From assembly GCF_900099675.1 (NCBI RefSeq), contig NZ_FNDQ01000002.1, positions 124,001-188,000 of the forward strand: 64,000 nucleotides of DNA, written 5' to 3'. Under the pieces are notes generated by a model. That model did not search any database, had not been told where the DNA came from, and saw only the letters and a program-made list of their open reading frames with translations. Source of the DNA: Myroides phaeus. GTDB taxonomy: Bacteria; Bacteroidota; Bacteroidia; Flavobacteriales; Flavobacteriaceae. A program made the translations under genes and the position numbers. Below are positions 20,356-28,989 of this stretch, piece after piece (the first letter of the stretch is position 1; each line of letters begins with the position of its first letter).

Positions 20356-22035
20356 TTCACTAAATAATACACCTGATATATTCCAGTAACTGAGATTTTT
20401 ACCTTCTGGTTTGCCCATTGGAATTTTGATTTGCAAGGTATGTGTTCCTTTTGGTATATCTCCTAACGGAATCCAAATTGGTGGGGTAATGGTACCAGGA
20501 CACCAGTTGGATCTACTTAAATCAGAAGAGGATAAGCCCGTTTCAAAATTACCTGAAGCGGGATTGTAATCTCTGTAAGAGCCACAATCTTGTCGCCACG
20601 GTAAATAATCAAGAACCTTTGAGTTGTTTAAAAGGATTGTGTTTGGTTTAGGATTAAACTCATCTCCGTTTGCCCAACCACCGTGACCTGTTGTAATATA
20701 GCGTAAACGCACATTCTTCATGTCTGTTGTAGCTGTGAATTCTATTTTAAGACCTTCTGAACTTGCAAACATTGTAGGGTAGTTCTGCCCTTCCATCTCC
20801 ATTACATTTGTTGTGTTGAAAAGAGGCATCATATTAATTACCTCAGTTTGTTTACTTCCGTTTGGGTGAATTGTTATATCTGCACTTATTTTATGTCCCC
20901 CCTTGTCGTAGTTTCCAATATATACACCAATATACCATTCACTATTGCTTATAAGTGAGGCAAACTCTGTAATCTCTTGTCTGTAAAAAGCCTTGTCTTG
21001 CCATTGGTAATCTAATACTTCAATATGATTAAAGCCTTTTACTCCAAAGGGAGTAAAGAATCGCATTAGCTCAATTGGAGGGGTATAGTTATTTGTAGCA
21101 ACAACCCCTTGATATTTATGAGAAGACTCTTTGTTTTGATAAACAGGTAAAATATCTAAGCCTTTTTCCAAAGCATCCATCAATGATATTTCATGATAAT
21201 AAGGTATCAAAAATAAACTACCAGCTCTATCATAAGCATCACCGTTTGATTGTTCTGTAAGGTTTACAAATACTTGATCTGTGTTATTTATTTTAGGGAA
21301 TTTTACTTTGGTTACGAGAAGTGTTCCTTTAGCGAATCGTTGTAAATTAGGTTTGTTTATTAGGGTGTCAGAATAATTGACAAGGTCATTTTCAAAAAGA
21401 GGGATTGTCTTGAATCGACTTTCCCATACTTTCTTTTTGTAAAGTTTTTGGTCTACCATTTTGCTCCCCTCTAACTTTAGATACGGATTAATATCTATAG
21501 AAAGGTTTTGTGTTATTTTTTTAGCGGTTATTTTATAAGTACCATTTCTGTCTATTTCAAGAACAAGACCTAAGTTAGAACCTAATAATAAAGGACTTCC
21601 TTTAGCTTTGATTGCATTAGTATACCATAACGTATATTTGTTGGAGTTTATTTCTATTGTTGCTTTTTTACAAGTGTATCCAGCAATCTTTTTAGTTTCT
21701 CTATTCAGTTGAAAATTAGTATATCTATTAGTAGCTACTGTTTTGATTCTTGACTTTAAATCAAGTTGAGCAAGGGATAAGTATTCTTGGTTTTTAAAAT
21801 CGATATAAGATTGTTCGTAAGGATAATCTTCAAAGCCTACATCAAGGTGCTTTTTCTGATATAAAAAAGCATACTCTAAATTGCTAATAAGCATAATTGG
21901 ATTGTCTTGATTAACAAGTTTGTTATTTAAATAGCTTTCATATTCAACTAGTATATTTTGGTTAGGTTTTTGTGCAAACAAATTGATTGATAGGCAAATA
22001 AATAGTATTTGAATAAAACTTAATTGTATTCTCAT
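20353..22035 (-). CDS. Secreted peptide-N-glycosidase F (PNGase F)-family protein with N-terminal extension
   Basis: PNGase F enzymes cut whole N-glycans from the Asn of glycoproteins. This 560-residue protein has a signal peptide (1-21), an N-terminal domain of about 200 residues with some likeness to GLPGLI-type proteins, then the two-lobed PNGase F fold from about 235. GDAYDRAGSL aligns with the WDRYA segment of the Elizabethkingia enzyme, so Asp269 matches catalytic Asp60. HGGWANGDEF near 451-460 aligns with the GWGHAKP...AEW region, putting Glu459 at catalytic Glu206. SNWCPGTITPPI near 509-520 matches GWCPGMAVPT. The extra N-terminal domain and total length match the PNGase F-II form rather than classic 314-residue PNGase F. 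The position of Glu118 appears not to be Glu here. Divergent from the DUF2851 gene; no operon partner. Confidence 0.85.
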   Translation of the reverse strand: MRIQLSFIQILFICLSINLFAQKPNQNILVEYESYLNNKLVNQDNPIMLISNLEYAFLYQKKHLDVGFEDYPYEQSYIDFKNQEYLSLAQLDLKSRIKTVATNRYTNFQLNRETKKIAGYTCKKATIEINSNKYTLWYTNAIKAKGSPLLLGSNLGLVLEIDRNGTYKITAKKITQNLSIDINPYLKLEGSKMVDQKLYKKKVWESRFKTIPLFENDLVNYSDTLINKPNLQRFAKGTLLVTKVKFPKINNTDQVFVNLTEQSNGDAYDRAGSLFLIPYYHEISLMDALEKGLDILPVYQNKESSHKYQGVVATNNYTPPIELMRFFTPFGVKGFNHIEVLDYQWQDKAFYRQEITEFASLISNSEWYIGVYIGNYDKGGHKISADITIHPNGSKQTEVINMMPLFNTTNVMEMEGQNYPTMFASSEGLKIEFTATTDMKNVRLRYITTGHGGWANGDEFNPKPNTILLNNSKVLDYLPWRQDCGSYRDYNPASGNFETGLSSSDLSRSNWCPGTITPPIWIPLGDIPKGTHTLQIKIPMGKPEGKNLSYWNISGVLFSE

Positions 22036-22110
22036 AATATAAAAATGTTTGGAATAGTTTTATAAAAATACCTAAAAGGAATTAAATTAACCATTATAGC
22101 CCTTTATTTT

Positions 22111-23391
22111 ATGAAAGAAGCATTCCTTCACTACGTGTGGGCAAATCAACTTTTTAACTCAAATGAGTTGCGCACAGCTAATAATGAAAATATAATTATC
22201 TATTCCACTGGAATATTTACGGGCTTAGATGGTCCTGATTTTTTTAATGCTAAGTTGATGATAGATGAGCAAGTTTGGGCAGGTAATGTAGAAATTCATA
22301 AATGTGCTTCAGAATGGTATGCTCATAATCACGAAAAGGACAATCGTTACAATAATGTTATTTTACATGTGGTATGGGATTATGATATGCCAGTTTTTAG
22401 AGAAGATGGGACAGAGATTCCCGTGTTGATTTTAGAAAATTATGTAGATGGTAAACTTGTAGAGAAAAGTAGTCAATTATTGTTGAGTAAAAAGCCTTTA
22501 AAATGTGGTGAGTTTATTTGTGAAGTTGATGCGTTTACTTGGATGTCTTGGAGAGATAGGTTGTTTGTGGAGCGATTGGAGTATAAAGCAAAACCTATTG
22601 AATTGTTGTTAGAGGAGACTAATTATCATTGGGAGCAAGTATTCTTTTGTTTTTTAGCGAGAAGCTTCGGTTTAAATTCTAATGGAGAGGTTTTTTTTGA
22701 TGCGATACGTCAATTGCCAGTAACTGTTGTTTATAAACAAGCTAATTTATTGATACAAATAGAAGCGTTACTTTTTGGGGTTGTAGGCTTATTACATACA
22801 GATGATGAGGTAGAAGATGAGTATGTAAGGCAGTTAAAAAGTGAATGGCAATTTTTGAAGCATAAACATAATTTGAAAGAAAGGCCAAGTGGTGAACTTC
22901 AGTTTTTTCAGTTGCGTCCTCAAAACTTTCCAACTATTCGGCTAGCTCAGTTAGCCAGTTGGTATTATAATTATCAAACGCTAATTACACAAATTTTAGA
23001 GAGTAATAACATTGATGAATTGTATAGTTATTTTAATGTTGAGGTGAGTGATTATTGGAAGAATCATTATGTATTGAATAAGGAAAGTAAAAAACAAGCA
23101 AAGCGAATGACAAGAAGTTTTATAGATCTTTTAATTGTAAACGTCATTTTGCCAATGCAGATAGTTTATAAACGGAGTAAGAATATAGAAAATTATGATT
23201 TATCTGAGGTAATTGATATTGGAATGAATATCAATTCTGAAAAAAATAGTATTGTAAGTTTGTTTGCAAAGTACAATATTAAAGTTAGGAGTATAGTTGA
23301 CAGTCAAGCACTCGTTCATTTGAAGAAAAAGTATTGCGATAAAGGGAGATGTTTAGAATGTGTGGTAGGGAAGAGGTTTTTGAAACAATAA
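22111..23391 (+). CDS. DUF2851-family protein
   Basis: 426-residue protein of the Bacteroidota family DUF2851, for which I know no function. The N-terminal half carries the family's conserved stretches: LHYVWANQLF at 6-15, GIFTGLDGPDFFNAKL near 34-49, and WAGNVEIHKCASEWYAHNH near 55-74. The middle is helical, and the end has the paired-Cys signature YCDKGRCLECVVGKRFLK. No signal peptide or membrane segment is visible, so it is probably cytoplasmic. It is transcribed divergently from the PNGase gene with 75 bp between them, and is followed after 38 bp by the PspC-like gene. The ATG used is the first in frame. Confidence 0.87.
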   Translation: MKEAFLHYVWANQLFNSNELRTANNENIIIYSTGIFTGLDGPDFFNAKLMIDEQVWAGNVEIHKCASEWYAHNHEKDNRYNNVILHVVWDYDMPVFREDGTEIPVLILENYVDGKLVEKSSQLLLSKKPLKCGEFICEVDAFTWMSWRDRLFVERLEYKAKPIELLLEETNYHWEQVFFCFLARSFGLNSNGEVFFDAIRQLPVTVVYKQANLLIQIEALLFGVVGLLHTDDEVEDEYVRQLKSEWQFLKHKHNLKERPSGELQFFQLRPQNFPTIRLAQLASWYYNYQTLITQILESNNIDELYSYFNVEVSDYWKNHYVLNKESKKQAKRMTRSFIDLLIVNVILPMQIVYKRSKNIENYDLSEVIDIGMNINSEKNSIVSLFAKYNIKVRSIVDSQALVHLKKKYCDKGRCLECVVGKRFLKQ

Positions 23392-23395
23392 TTTG

Positions 23396-23403
23396 TATTT
23401 TTG
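23396..23403 (+). promoter_or_regulatory. -7 promoter box before PspC-like gene
   Basis: TATTTTTG fits TAnnTTTG, 26 bp before the ATG and just past the DUF2851 stop. No well-spaced TTG is seen. Confidence 0.4.
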
Positions 23404-23429
23404 TTATGTAATTCTAAAAAAAAACAGAT

Positions 23430-23651
23430 ATGATAACTAACCTACGTCACTTTTTTGAAAGATACGGATTTAAAGTTTCTACGCGTGTTGCAGATAGACT
23501 TGGAATGAGGGTTACAAGTGTAAGATTGTTTTTTATATATCTTTCCTTTTTTACTTTAGGATTAGCCTTTGCGCTATATGTTACATTAGCCTTTTTAGCA
23601 AAGATTAAGGATTTTTTCTACACTAAGAGAACATCTGTTTTTGATTTATAA
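23430..23651 (+). CDS. PspC-domain-like small membrane protein
   Basis: 73-residue protein with the compact PspC-like pattern. A basic N-terminal helix (HFFERYGFKVSTRVADRLGM) leads into RVTSVRLFFIYLSF, then a single strongly hydrophobic segment at about 30-55, and a basic tail ending KRTSVFDL. Flavobacterial homologues are annotated as PspC-domain proteins; PspC in enterobacteria belongs to the phage-shock envelope-stress response. No other psp gene lies nearby, so a stress role is only an inference. It has its own probable -7 box and is followed 64 bp later by a helix-hairpin-helix gene. Confidence 0.75.
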   Translation: MITNLRHFFERYGFKVSTRVADRLGMRVTSVRLFFIYLSFFTLGLAFALYVTLAFLAKIKDFFYTKRTSVFDL

Positions 23652-23715
23652 AAGATATTTGATTAGTGTATTTTTTTTACCGATGGAATGATTAACTTTC
23701 TGTAAAAAGAAACCT

Positions 23716-24624
23716 ATGTTATCTTCTGTCAAACAAAAGTTTTACTATTATTCTAAATCTCAAAAAAGAGGACTAATAATATTAATCGTTTTATTGGTTA
23801 TTATTCAAAGTAGTTTATTTGTTTTATTCGTGTCGATTAACAAGAATAAAGTCAATAAACAAGAGACTACCTTTATTTCCTCATCTTATCTATCTAAAGT
23901 TCTATTGATAGATAGTTTATATCAATCACAACACCTTAAAAAAGATACTATATACCCTTTTAATCCTAATTTTATTAGTGACTATAAGGGTTTTTTATTT
24001 GATATGAGTAAAGAAGAGATAGATAGACTGCATCAATTTAGGGATAAAAATTTGTATGTGAATTCAGCAAAGGAATTTCAAAATGTAACCAATGTTTCAG
24101 ATGAGTGGTTAGAAAAATATAGTTCTTATTTTAAATTTCCTAAATGGGTTAATCAACAGAAAGGGGAATTAAAGCATGAAAAGAAAGGGGTGACTAAAAA
24201 GGATAGAGAAGAGATTATTGAGCCAATTTGTATTAATTCTGCAACCAATGATGATTTACAAAAAGTAAGAGGAATTGGTCCTGCCTATGCAGATAGGATA
24301 TTAAAAGAGAGAGCAAGCTTAGGAGGATTTGTGTCAATTGAACAGTTAAAATTTGTAAAAGGTATACCAGAGGAGACTGTGGTAGAATTATCAAAATATT
24401 TCACATTAAAGACCTATCCGGCATACACTTTATTGAATATAAATGAAGCTACAATTAATCAAATCAAAGAATTACCTTATATGAATTACTTTATAGCAAG
24501 GGAAGTTGTAAAGTATAGGAGTATGAATGGAGATTTTGTTAATAAACAGGATTTAGTGAAAATTGAGAAATTCCCTATTGACAAAGTAGATATAATTAGT
24601 TTATATTTGAAATTCACGAATTAA
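23716..24624 (+). CDS. Membrane-anchored helix-hairpin-helix (ComEA-like) protein
   Basis: 302 residues. A single N-terminal membrane segment (about 19-41) follows a basic cytoplasmic start, so most of the protein should lie outside the membrane. Three helix-hairpin-helix-like units follow: a degenerate one near 95-140, a good one at about 170-230 with [20 protein letters not shown], and a third at about 240-300 with [17 protein letters not shown]. The N-A-x-x-x-L-x-x-x-x-G-I-G pattern is that of ComEA and related DNA-binding proteins. The order (anchor then HhH repeats) suggests extracytoplasmic DNA binding, possibly in uptake, but no competence gene is adjacent. The acyl-CoA dehydrogenase follows after 11 bp and is probably co-transcribed. 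Confidence 0.78.
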   Translation: MLSSVKQKFYYYSKSQKRGLIILIVLLVIIQSSLFVLFVSINKNKVNKQETTFISSSYLSKVLLIDSLYQSQHLKKDTIYPFNPNFISDYKGFLFDMSKEEIDRLHQFRDKNLYVNSAKEFQNVTNVSDEWLEKYSSYFKFPKWVNQQKGELKHEKKGVTKKDREEIIEPICINSATNDDLQKVRGIGPAYADRILKERASLGGFVSIEQLKFVKGIPEETVVELSKYFTLKTYPAYTLLNINEATINQIKELPYMNYFIAREVVKYRSMNGDFVNKQDLVKIEKFPIDKVDIISLYLKFTN

Positions 24625-24635
24625 AACTATCAACT

Positions 24636-25778
24636 ATGAATTTTGAATACAACGAAACTCAAGCAATGATTGCGCAATCAATCAGAGATTTTGCAGAACA
24701 ACATATTCGTCCAAATATTATGGAATGGGACGAAGCACAAATATTCCCAGTAGACTTGTTCAAGAAATTAGGGGAAATGGGATTTATGGGTGTACTTGTA
24801 CCAGAAGAATATGGAGGGTCTGGACTTGGGTATCATGAATATATTACGGTAGTTGAAGAAATTTCAAAAGTAGATTCATCAATCGGATTATCTGTAGCGG
24901 CGCATAATTCATTATGTACAAATCACATTTTAACTTTTGCTAACGAAGAACAAAAGAAAAGATGGATTCCAAAGTTAGCAACAGGAGAATGGATTGGTGC
25001 TTGGGGATTGACAGAGCACAATACGGGTTCTGATGCAGGAGGTATGAGTACAACTGCAGTAAAAGATGGAGATCATTGGGTATTAAATGGAGCAAAAAAC
25101 TTCATTACACACGCAATTTCTGGTAACGTAGCTGTAGTAATTGTACGTACAGGAGAAAAAGGAGATTCACACGGTATGACAGCATTTGTTGTTGAGAAAG
25201 GAACTCCAGGTTTTTCAAGCGGTAAAAAAGAGAACAAATTAGGTATGCGTGCTTCAGAAACAGCAGAGCTTATCTTTGATAATTGTCGCGTACCAGATGC
25301 TAACCGTTTAGGTGAAGTAGGAGAAGGGTTTATCCAAGCAATGAAAGTATTGGATGGTGGACGTATCTCTATTGGTGCTTTATCTTTAGGTATTGCTAAA
25401 GGAGCTTATGAAGCTGCTTTAAAATACTCAAAAGAAAGAGTTCAATTTGGTAAACCTATTAGCTCATTCCAAGCGATTGGATTCAAATTAGCTGATATGG
25501 CTACAGAGATTGAAGCTTCTGAGTTATTATTACACAAAGCTGCATTCTTAAAGAATAACAACAAGCCTGTTACTAAATTAGGAGCAATGGCTAAGATGTA
25601 TGCATCTGAAGTATGTGTGAAAGTTTCTAACGAAGCAGTACAAATTCACGGAGGATACGGTTATACAAAAGACTTCCCAGTTGAGAAGTTCTACCGTGAT
25701 TCTAAATTATGTACTATTGGTGAGGGAACTACAGAGATTCAAAAATTAGTAATCTCTCGTAATATCTTAAAAGACTAA
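24636..25778 (+). CDS. Acyl-CoA dehydrogenase
   Basis: 380-residue FAD enzyme introducing the alpha-beta double bond into acyl-CoA. It has the three-domain layout at family length: helical N-terminus, middle beta domain with [19 protein letters not shown] (FAD/substrate contacts) near 125-145, and C-terminal helices. [21 protein letters not shown] near 330-350 and [14 protein letters not shown] near the end are diagnostic; Glu363 in GEGT is the expected catalytic base of the short/medium-chain class. It resembles butyryl-CoA/short-chain enzymes, but chain length cannot be fixed from sequence. It follows the HhH gene by 11 bp and ends at a giant palindromic terminator shared with the convergent symporter gene. 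Confidence 0.93.
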   Translation: MNFEYNETQAMIAQSIRDFAEQHIRPNIMEWDEAQIFPVDLFKKLGEMGFMGVLVPEEYGGSGLGYHEYITVVEEISKVDSSIGLSVAAHNSLCTNHILTFANEEQKKRWIPKLATGEWIGAWGLTEHNTGSDAGGMSTTAVKDGDHWVLNGAKNFITHAISGNVAVVIVRTGEKGDSHGMTAFVVEKGTPGFSSGKKENKLGMRASETAELIFDNCRVPDANRLGEVGEGFIQAMKVLDGGRISIGALSLGIAKGAYEAALKYSKERVQFGKPISSFQAIGFKLADMATEIEASELLLHKAAFLKNNNKPVTKLGAMAKMYASEVCVKVSNEAVQIHGGYGYTKDFPVEKFYRDSKLCTIGEGTTEIQKLVISRNILKD

Positions 25779-25787
25779 GTTTATTTT

Positions 25788-25839
25788 AAACAGCATAAAA
25801 AAAGGGAAGCTAATTAGCTTCCCTTTTTTTATGCTGTTT
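25788..25839. terminator. Perfect 52-bp palindromic bidirectional terminator
   Basis: The 26 bases at 25788-25813 are followed directly by their exact reverse complement at 25814-25839. It contains an A7/T7 tract on each side of the GGGAAGCTAA core. It terminates the acyl-CoA dehydrogenase and the convergent symporter gene, whose last codons lie inside it. Confidence 0.93.
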
Positions 25840-26991
25840 ATCGTGAAATGTTGTTACCATTAAACTAAGTGCTCCATCTCCTACAATGTTGCAAGCAGTA
25901 CCAAAACTATCTTGTAGTGCAAAAATGGTCAGTGTTAAGGCTATTCCTGCATCGTCAAATCCTAATAATTGAGTAATTAACCCGAGAGAAGCCGTTAACG
26001 CACCTCCTGGTACTCCAGGTGCCCCTAAAGCAAATATTCCTAATAATACTATAAATAGAATTAGTGTAGTTACATCTGGTAGATGGCCGTATAAAACTAA
26101 GGAAACTGTCATTACAAAGAATGTTTCTGTTATCATAGCTCCACATAAGTGAATGTTAGAAAAGAAAGGTATTGTAAAGTTAGATACCTCAGGTTTCAAT
26201 ATTTTACTTTTGTGAGCAGATTGTAATGCAACCCCTAAACTGGCCGCAGATGACATTGTTCCTAATGCTGTTAAGTAAGTAGGGCCATAATGCTTTAATA
26301 CTTCCCAAGGATTTTTACGCGCATATAAGCCTGCTATAGTATATAAGATCCCAATCCAAACAACGTGAGCAACAATAACAATAGCAATTACTTTGATAAA
26401 AACAGGTAACTGTGATTGTATTGAGCCTCTATAGCTAAGTAATGCAAAGTTACAGGCGATGTATAGGGGGAGAAGTGGAACAAGAACTCTATTTACAAGT
26501 AAAAGAACGATTTCTCTAAAGTGATCAAAGGCTTTTTCTAATTCTTTAGACTGTATCCATAAAATTCCTAAACCAAGCATCAAGGCTAATACCAAAGAAG
26601 TCATTACATCGAATATAGGAGGAATGTCTAATTTGAAAAGCATAGCAGGTAATTCATTTAATGTAGAAGTAGATTTAGGAACATCTATCCATGGAAGTAT
26701 ATTATATCCTAAAGAAGCACTAAATAATCCGGCTCCTACGCTTGAAGCGTAAGCAATGATTAATGAAAATCCGATAATGATCGAAGAGTTTTGATCTAAT
26801 TTAGCAATAGAGGAAACAATAAAACCTAAAATGATTAAGGGGACTAAGAATAAGATTAGCTGGCCTAATATATGTTTTGCTGAAAGAATTATTTGCAGTA
26901 ATCCATCCGTTAGATAAGGACCTACAATAAGTCCTAATACAACGCCAGTTAATAATCTGAATATGGTATTGTTTAAAAGTTTTTTAATCAT
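25810..26991 (-). CDS. Dicarboxylate/amino acid:cation symporter (DAACS/SDF family), second copy
   Basis: Secondary transporter of the glutamate/dicarboxylate symporter fold, using Na+ or H+ to import a carboxylate or amino acid. I choose the ATG at 26991 (393 residues, MIKKLLNNT) because it aligns with the start of the upstream paralogue; an in-frame ATG at 27012 is also possible. Helical hairpin 1 is MSSAASLGVAL, hairpin 2 is GAPGVPGGALTASLG, and TM8 has DSFGTACNIVGDGALSLM, the family's metal/substrate helix. The TM7 NMDGT motif is replaced by HLCGAMITETF, so cation coupling may differ. The last nine codons (KQHKKREAN) lie in the palindromic terminator. It is 38 bp downstream of its paralogue on the minus strand. 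Confidence 0.88.
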   Translation of the reverse strand: MIKKLLNNTIFRLLTGVVLGLIVGPYLTDGLLQIILSAKHILGQLILFLVPLIILGFIVSSIAKLDQNSSIIIGFSLIIAYASSVGAGLFSASLGYNILPWIDVPKSTSTLNELPAMLFKLDIPPIFDVMTSLVLALMLGLGILWIQSKELEKAFDHFREIVLLLVNRVLVPLLPLYIACNFALLSYRGSIQSQLPVFIKVIAIVIVAHVVWIGILYTIAGLYARKNPWEVLKHYGPTYLTALGTMSSAASLGVALQSAHKSKILKPEVSNFTIPFFSNIHLCGAMITETFFVMTVSLVLYGHLPDVTTLILFIVLLGIFALGAPGVPGGALTASLGLITQLLGFDDAGIALTLTIFALQDSFGTACNIVGDGALSLMVTTFHDKQHKKREAN

Positions 26992-27029
26992 TTTATGTCT
27001 ATTGTAAACCACATAGTAATTTATAGAGA

Positions 27030-28196
27030 CTATGCTGTTTGTTTATTATCACTATATTTTGTTACCATTAAACTAAGTGCCCCATCACCTGCGATATTAC
27101 AAGCGGTACCAAAGCTATCTTGTAATGCAAAAATAGTCAATGTTAAAGCAATCCCTGCATCATCAAAACCTAAAACAGAAGCGATGATTCCTAATGAAGC
27201 CATTACTGTTCCTCCCGGTACACCAGGAGCTCCAATTGCAAATATTCCAAGAAGTACAATAAATAAAATCATTGTACCAATATCAGGTACTGAGCCATAT
27301 AATACTTGAGATACTGTCATTACAAAGAAAACCTCAGTAAGAACAGAACCACATAAGTGAATATTTGAAAAGAATGGAATAGTAAAGTTAGTGATTTCTG
27401 GTTTTAGAACTTTGCTTTTATGGGCAGATTGTAAAGCCATACCTAAAGAAGCCGCAGACGACATTGTTCCTACTGCTGTTAAATAAGCAGGTGGATAATG
27501 TTTGATAACTTCCCATGGATTTTGTTTAGAATAGATTCCTGCGATAGTGTATAGAAATGCTAACCACACAAAATGCGCTATAATTACAATAATAATTACT
27601 GTTAAAAATACAGGAAGCTGTGATTGAATAGAACCTTCATAACTTAATAGGGCAAAGTTTGCCATAATATAAAAAGGTAAAATAGGAACAAGTACTCTAT
27701 TTACCAATAGGAGTACAATATCTTTAAAATGATCGAAAGCTTTTTCTAACGGTTTTGATTGAGTCCATAAAATTCCAATACCAATCATAAGTGCTAATGT
27801 TAGAGAAGTCATAACTCCAAAAACAGGAGGGATGTCTAATTTGAAAAGCATAGCAGGTAATTCTTTTAAGCTATTCGCTTTATTAGCTATTTCTAAATGA
27901 GGGATAATGTTGAATCCTAAAGCCGAGCTAAAGAATCCGGCACCTATGCTCGATAGATAAGCAATAACGATGGAGAATCCAATTACCTTAGTCGAATTAG
28001 TATTAAGTTTTGTAATTGATGAAACGACAAAACCTAAGATGATTAATGGTACTAAGAATAAGATAATTTGCCCCAGTACATGACGACCAGATAAGAATAC
28101 TTGTAATAAACCATCTGTTAAGTAAGGACCAATGATTAAGCCGACTATTACTCCTAAAAGTAATCTTACAATAGTATTGTTAAGTAGTTTTTTCAT
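27030..28196 (-). CDS. Dicarboxylate/amino acid:cation symporter (DAACS/SDF family), first copy
   Basis: 388-residue paralogue of the gene downstream of it, from a tandem duplication. The two align end to end with clear protein and DNA similarity. It carries the same landmarks: MSSAASLGMALQSAHKSK (hairpin 1), HLCGSVLTEVFFVMTVS (where classical members have NMDGT), GAPGVPGGTVMASLG (hairpin 2) and DSFGTACNIAGDGALSLM (TM8). About eight membrane helices with two re-entrant loops are expected in the inner membrane. It is the promoter-proximal gene of the pair; a -7 box and a 16-bp palindrome lie upstream. The substrate (glutamate, aspartate, C4-dicarboxylate or other) is undetermined. Confidence 0.9.
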   Translation of the reverse strand: MKKLLNNTIVRLLLGVIVGLIIGPYLTDGLLQVFLSGRHVLGQIILFLVPLIILGFVVSSITKLNTNSTKVIGFSIVIAYLSSIGAGFFSSALGFNIIPHLEIANKANSLKELPAMLFKLDIPPVFGVMTSLTLALMIGIGILWTQSKPLEKAFDHFKDIVLLLVNRVLVPILPFYIMANFALLSYEGSIQSQLPVFLTVIIIVIIAHFVWLAFLYTIAGIYSKQNPWEVIKHYPPAYLTAVGTMSSAASLGMALQSAHKSKVLKPEITNFTIPFFSNIHLCGSVLTEVFFVMTVSQVLYGSVPDIGTMILFIVLLGIFAIGAPGVPGGTVMASLGIIASVLGFDDAGIALTLTIFALQDSFGTACNIAGDGALSLMVTKYSDNKQTA

Positions 28197-28243
28197 TCGA
28201 ATTTTAATGTGTTTTATATTAATGGGGAGTTTCTAATTAAGTG

Positions 28244-28251
28244 CAAAAATA
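28244..28251 (-). promoter_or_regulatory. -7 promoter box for the symporter pair (minus strand)
   Basis: On the minus strand this reads TATTTTTG, matching TAnnTTTG, about 48 bp before the start codon. No clear -33 TTG is seen. Confidence 0.45.
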
Positions 28252-28289
28252 AGTATTGTAATTTTTTTATAGGTAGTAGATAATGAAAA

Positions 28290-28305
28290 TACCATATATA
28301 TGGTA
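28290..28305. promoter_or_regulatory. Perfect 16-bp palindrome upstream of symporter genes
   Basis: TACCATATATATGGTA equals its own reverse complement. It lies about 40 bp upstream of the -7 box of the minus-strand symporter genes, so it may be a dimeric regulator's operator. The regulator is unknown. Confidence 0.4.
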
Positions 28306-28506
28306 GAAAGTACGATTTTGTTAATCAATAGTGGGTGATCATAATTTACTGTGATTGAGAGTTATGGTTTGTGATAGGGAAAGAATAAGGTTATTTATAA
28401 ACAAAAGTATTTTTTATTTGAATGTGCATCCTTGGAGTTTTATTGTTTTGATGAGGTGAATTTGTTTCAAAAGTTAGTGTCATAATACTATTCTTCTTTT
28501 GGGTGT

Positions 28507-28538
28507 TCCCATAGTGCTCCCATAGTGGTCCCATAGTG
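28507..28538. repeat. Three tandem 11-bp repeats (TCCCATAGTG-N)
   Basis: TCCCATAGTG begins at 28507, 28518 and 28529, an exact 11-bp period with only the eleventh base varying (C, G, T). A fourth copy lies inverted at 28570-28579. Confidence 0.85.
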
Positions 28539-28579
28539 TAACCATAAAAAGTATGGTGTTTTATGGGTACACTATGGGA
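28529..28579. repeat. 21-bp inverted repeat overlapping the third 11-bp repeat
   Basis: The arm 28529-28549 and the arm 28559-28579 are reverse complements with a single mismatch, separated by nine bases. Transcribed, it would form a long hairpin without a following T run. Confidence 0.85.
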
Positions 28580-28989
28580 GCATTAAGTTTATATTATGGT
28601 ATCATACAGTATCATATAAGAATGAGATACGTATTGGCTTACTATAGTTATACAGTTATAGTTGATAATCCTATTTTGTACTGTACACTTATTTCAGTAA
28701 TCCTATTATTGCTGTACAAGTTCTGTTTTCTATTTTTTTGACTTGCGTCATTGCTTTTTTTCATATTTAACTGTTTTAAAAACTTTACAGTTTTTCAGGA
28801 GAGGTCAATACAGTTTTTATGAGAAGGTTCCTTTTAGGAGTATTCAAATTATAAATACTCCAATTTTATTTTAAAGTAAATGGTTTTTGGTTTAGGATAG
28901 ATTGATAACGGTTAAGGCGGTTTTTTAAACAGCTCATGCTTAAAAAATTGATTCCCCTTTAAGAATGGGATTATTTTGAAATAAAAATC

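Larger units (their letters stand above)
28197..28989. other. 793-bp non-coding region between divergent symporters and TonB receptor
   Basis: No convincing gene. It holds the symporter promoter, the 16-bp palindrome, the 11-bp repeat and inverted-repeat cluster at 28507-28581, and a GTATCATA pair near 28600. The remaining sequence to 28989 shows no obvious promoter for the TonB receptor. A 62-codon ORF at 28553-28741 overlaps the repeats and has no family resemblance. Confidence 0.55.

Noticed and set aside
26995..27309. 104-codon plus-strand ORF
   Set aside because: Antisense shadow of the symporter gene; no homology or start signal.
28507..28581. CRISPR array
   Set aside because: Repeats are only 10-11 bp, contiguous without spacers, and no cas gene is present.
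28553..28741. 62-codon plus-strand ORF in the repeat region
   Set aside because: It begins inside the inverted repeat, has no upstream start signal and an odd Tyr/Ile/Leu-rich composition explained by AT-rich DNA, and matches no family I know.
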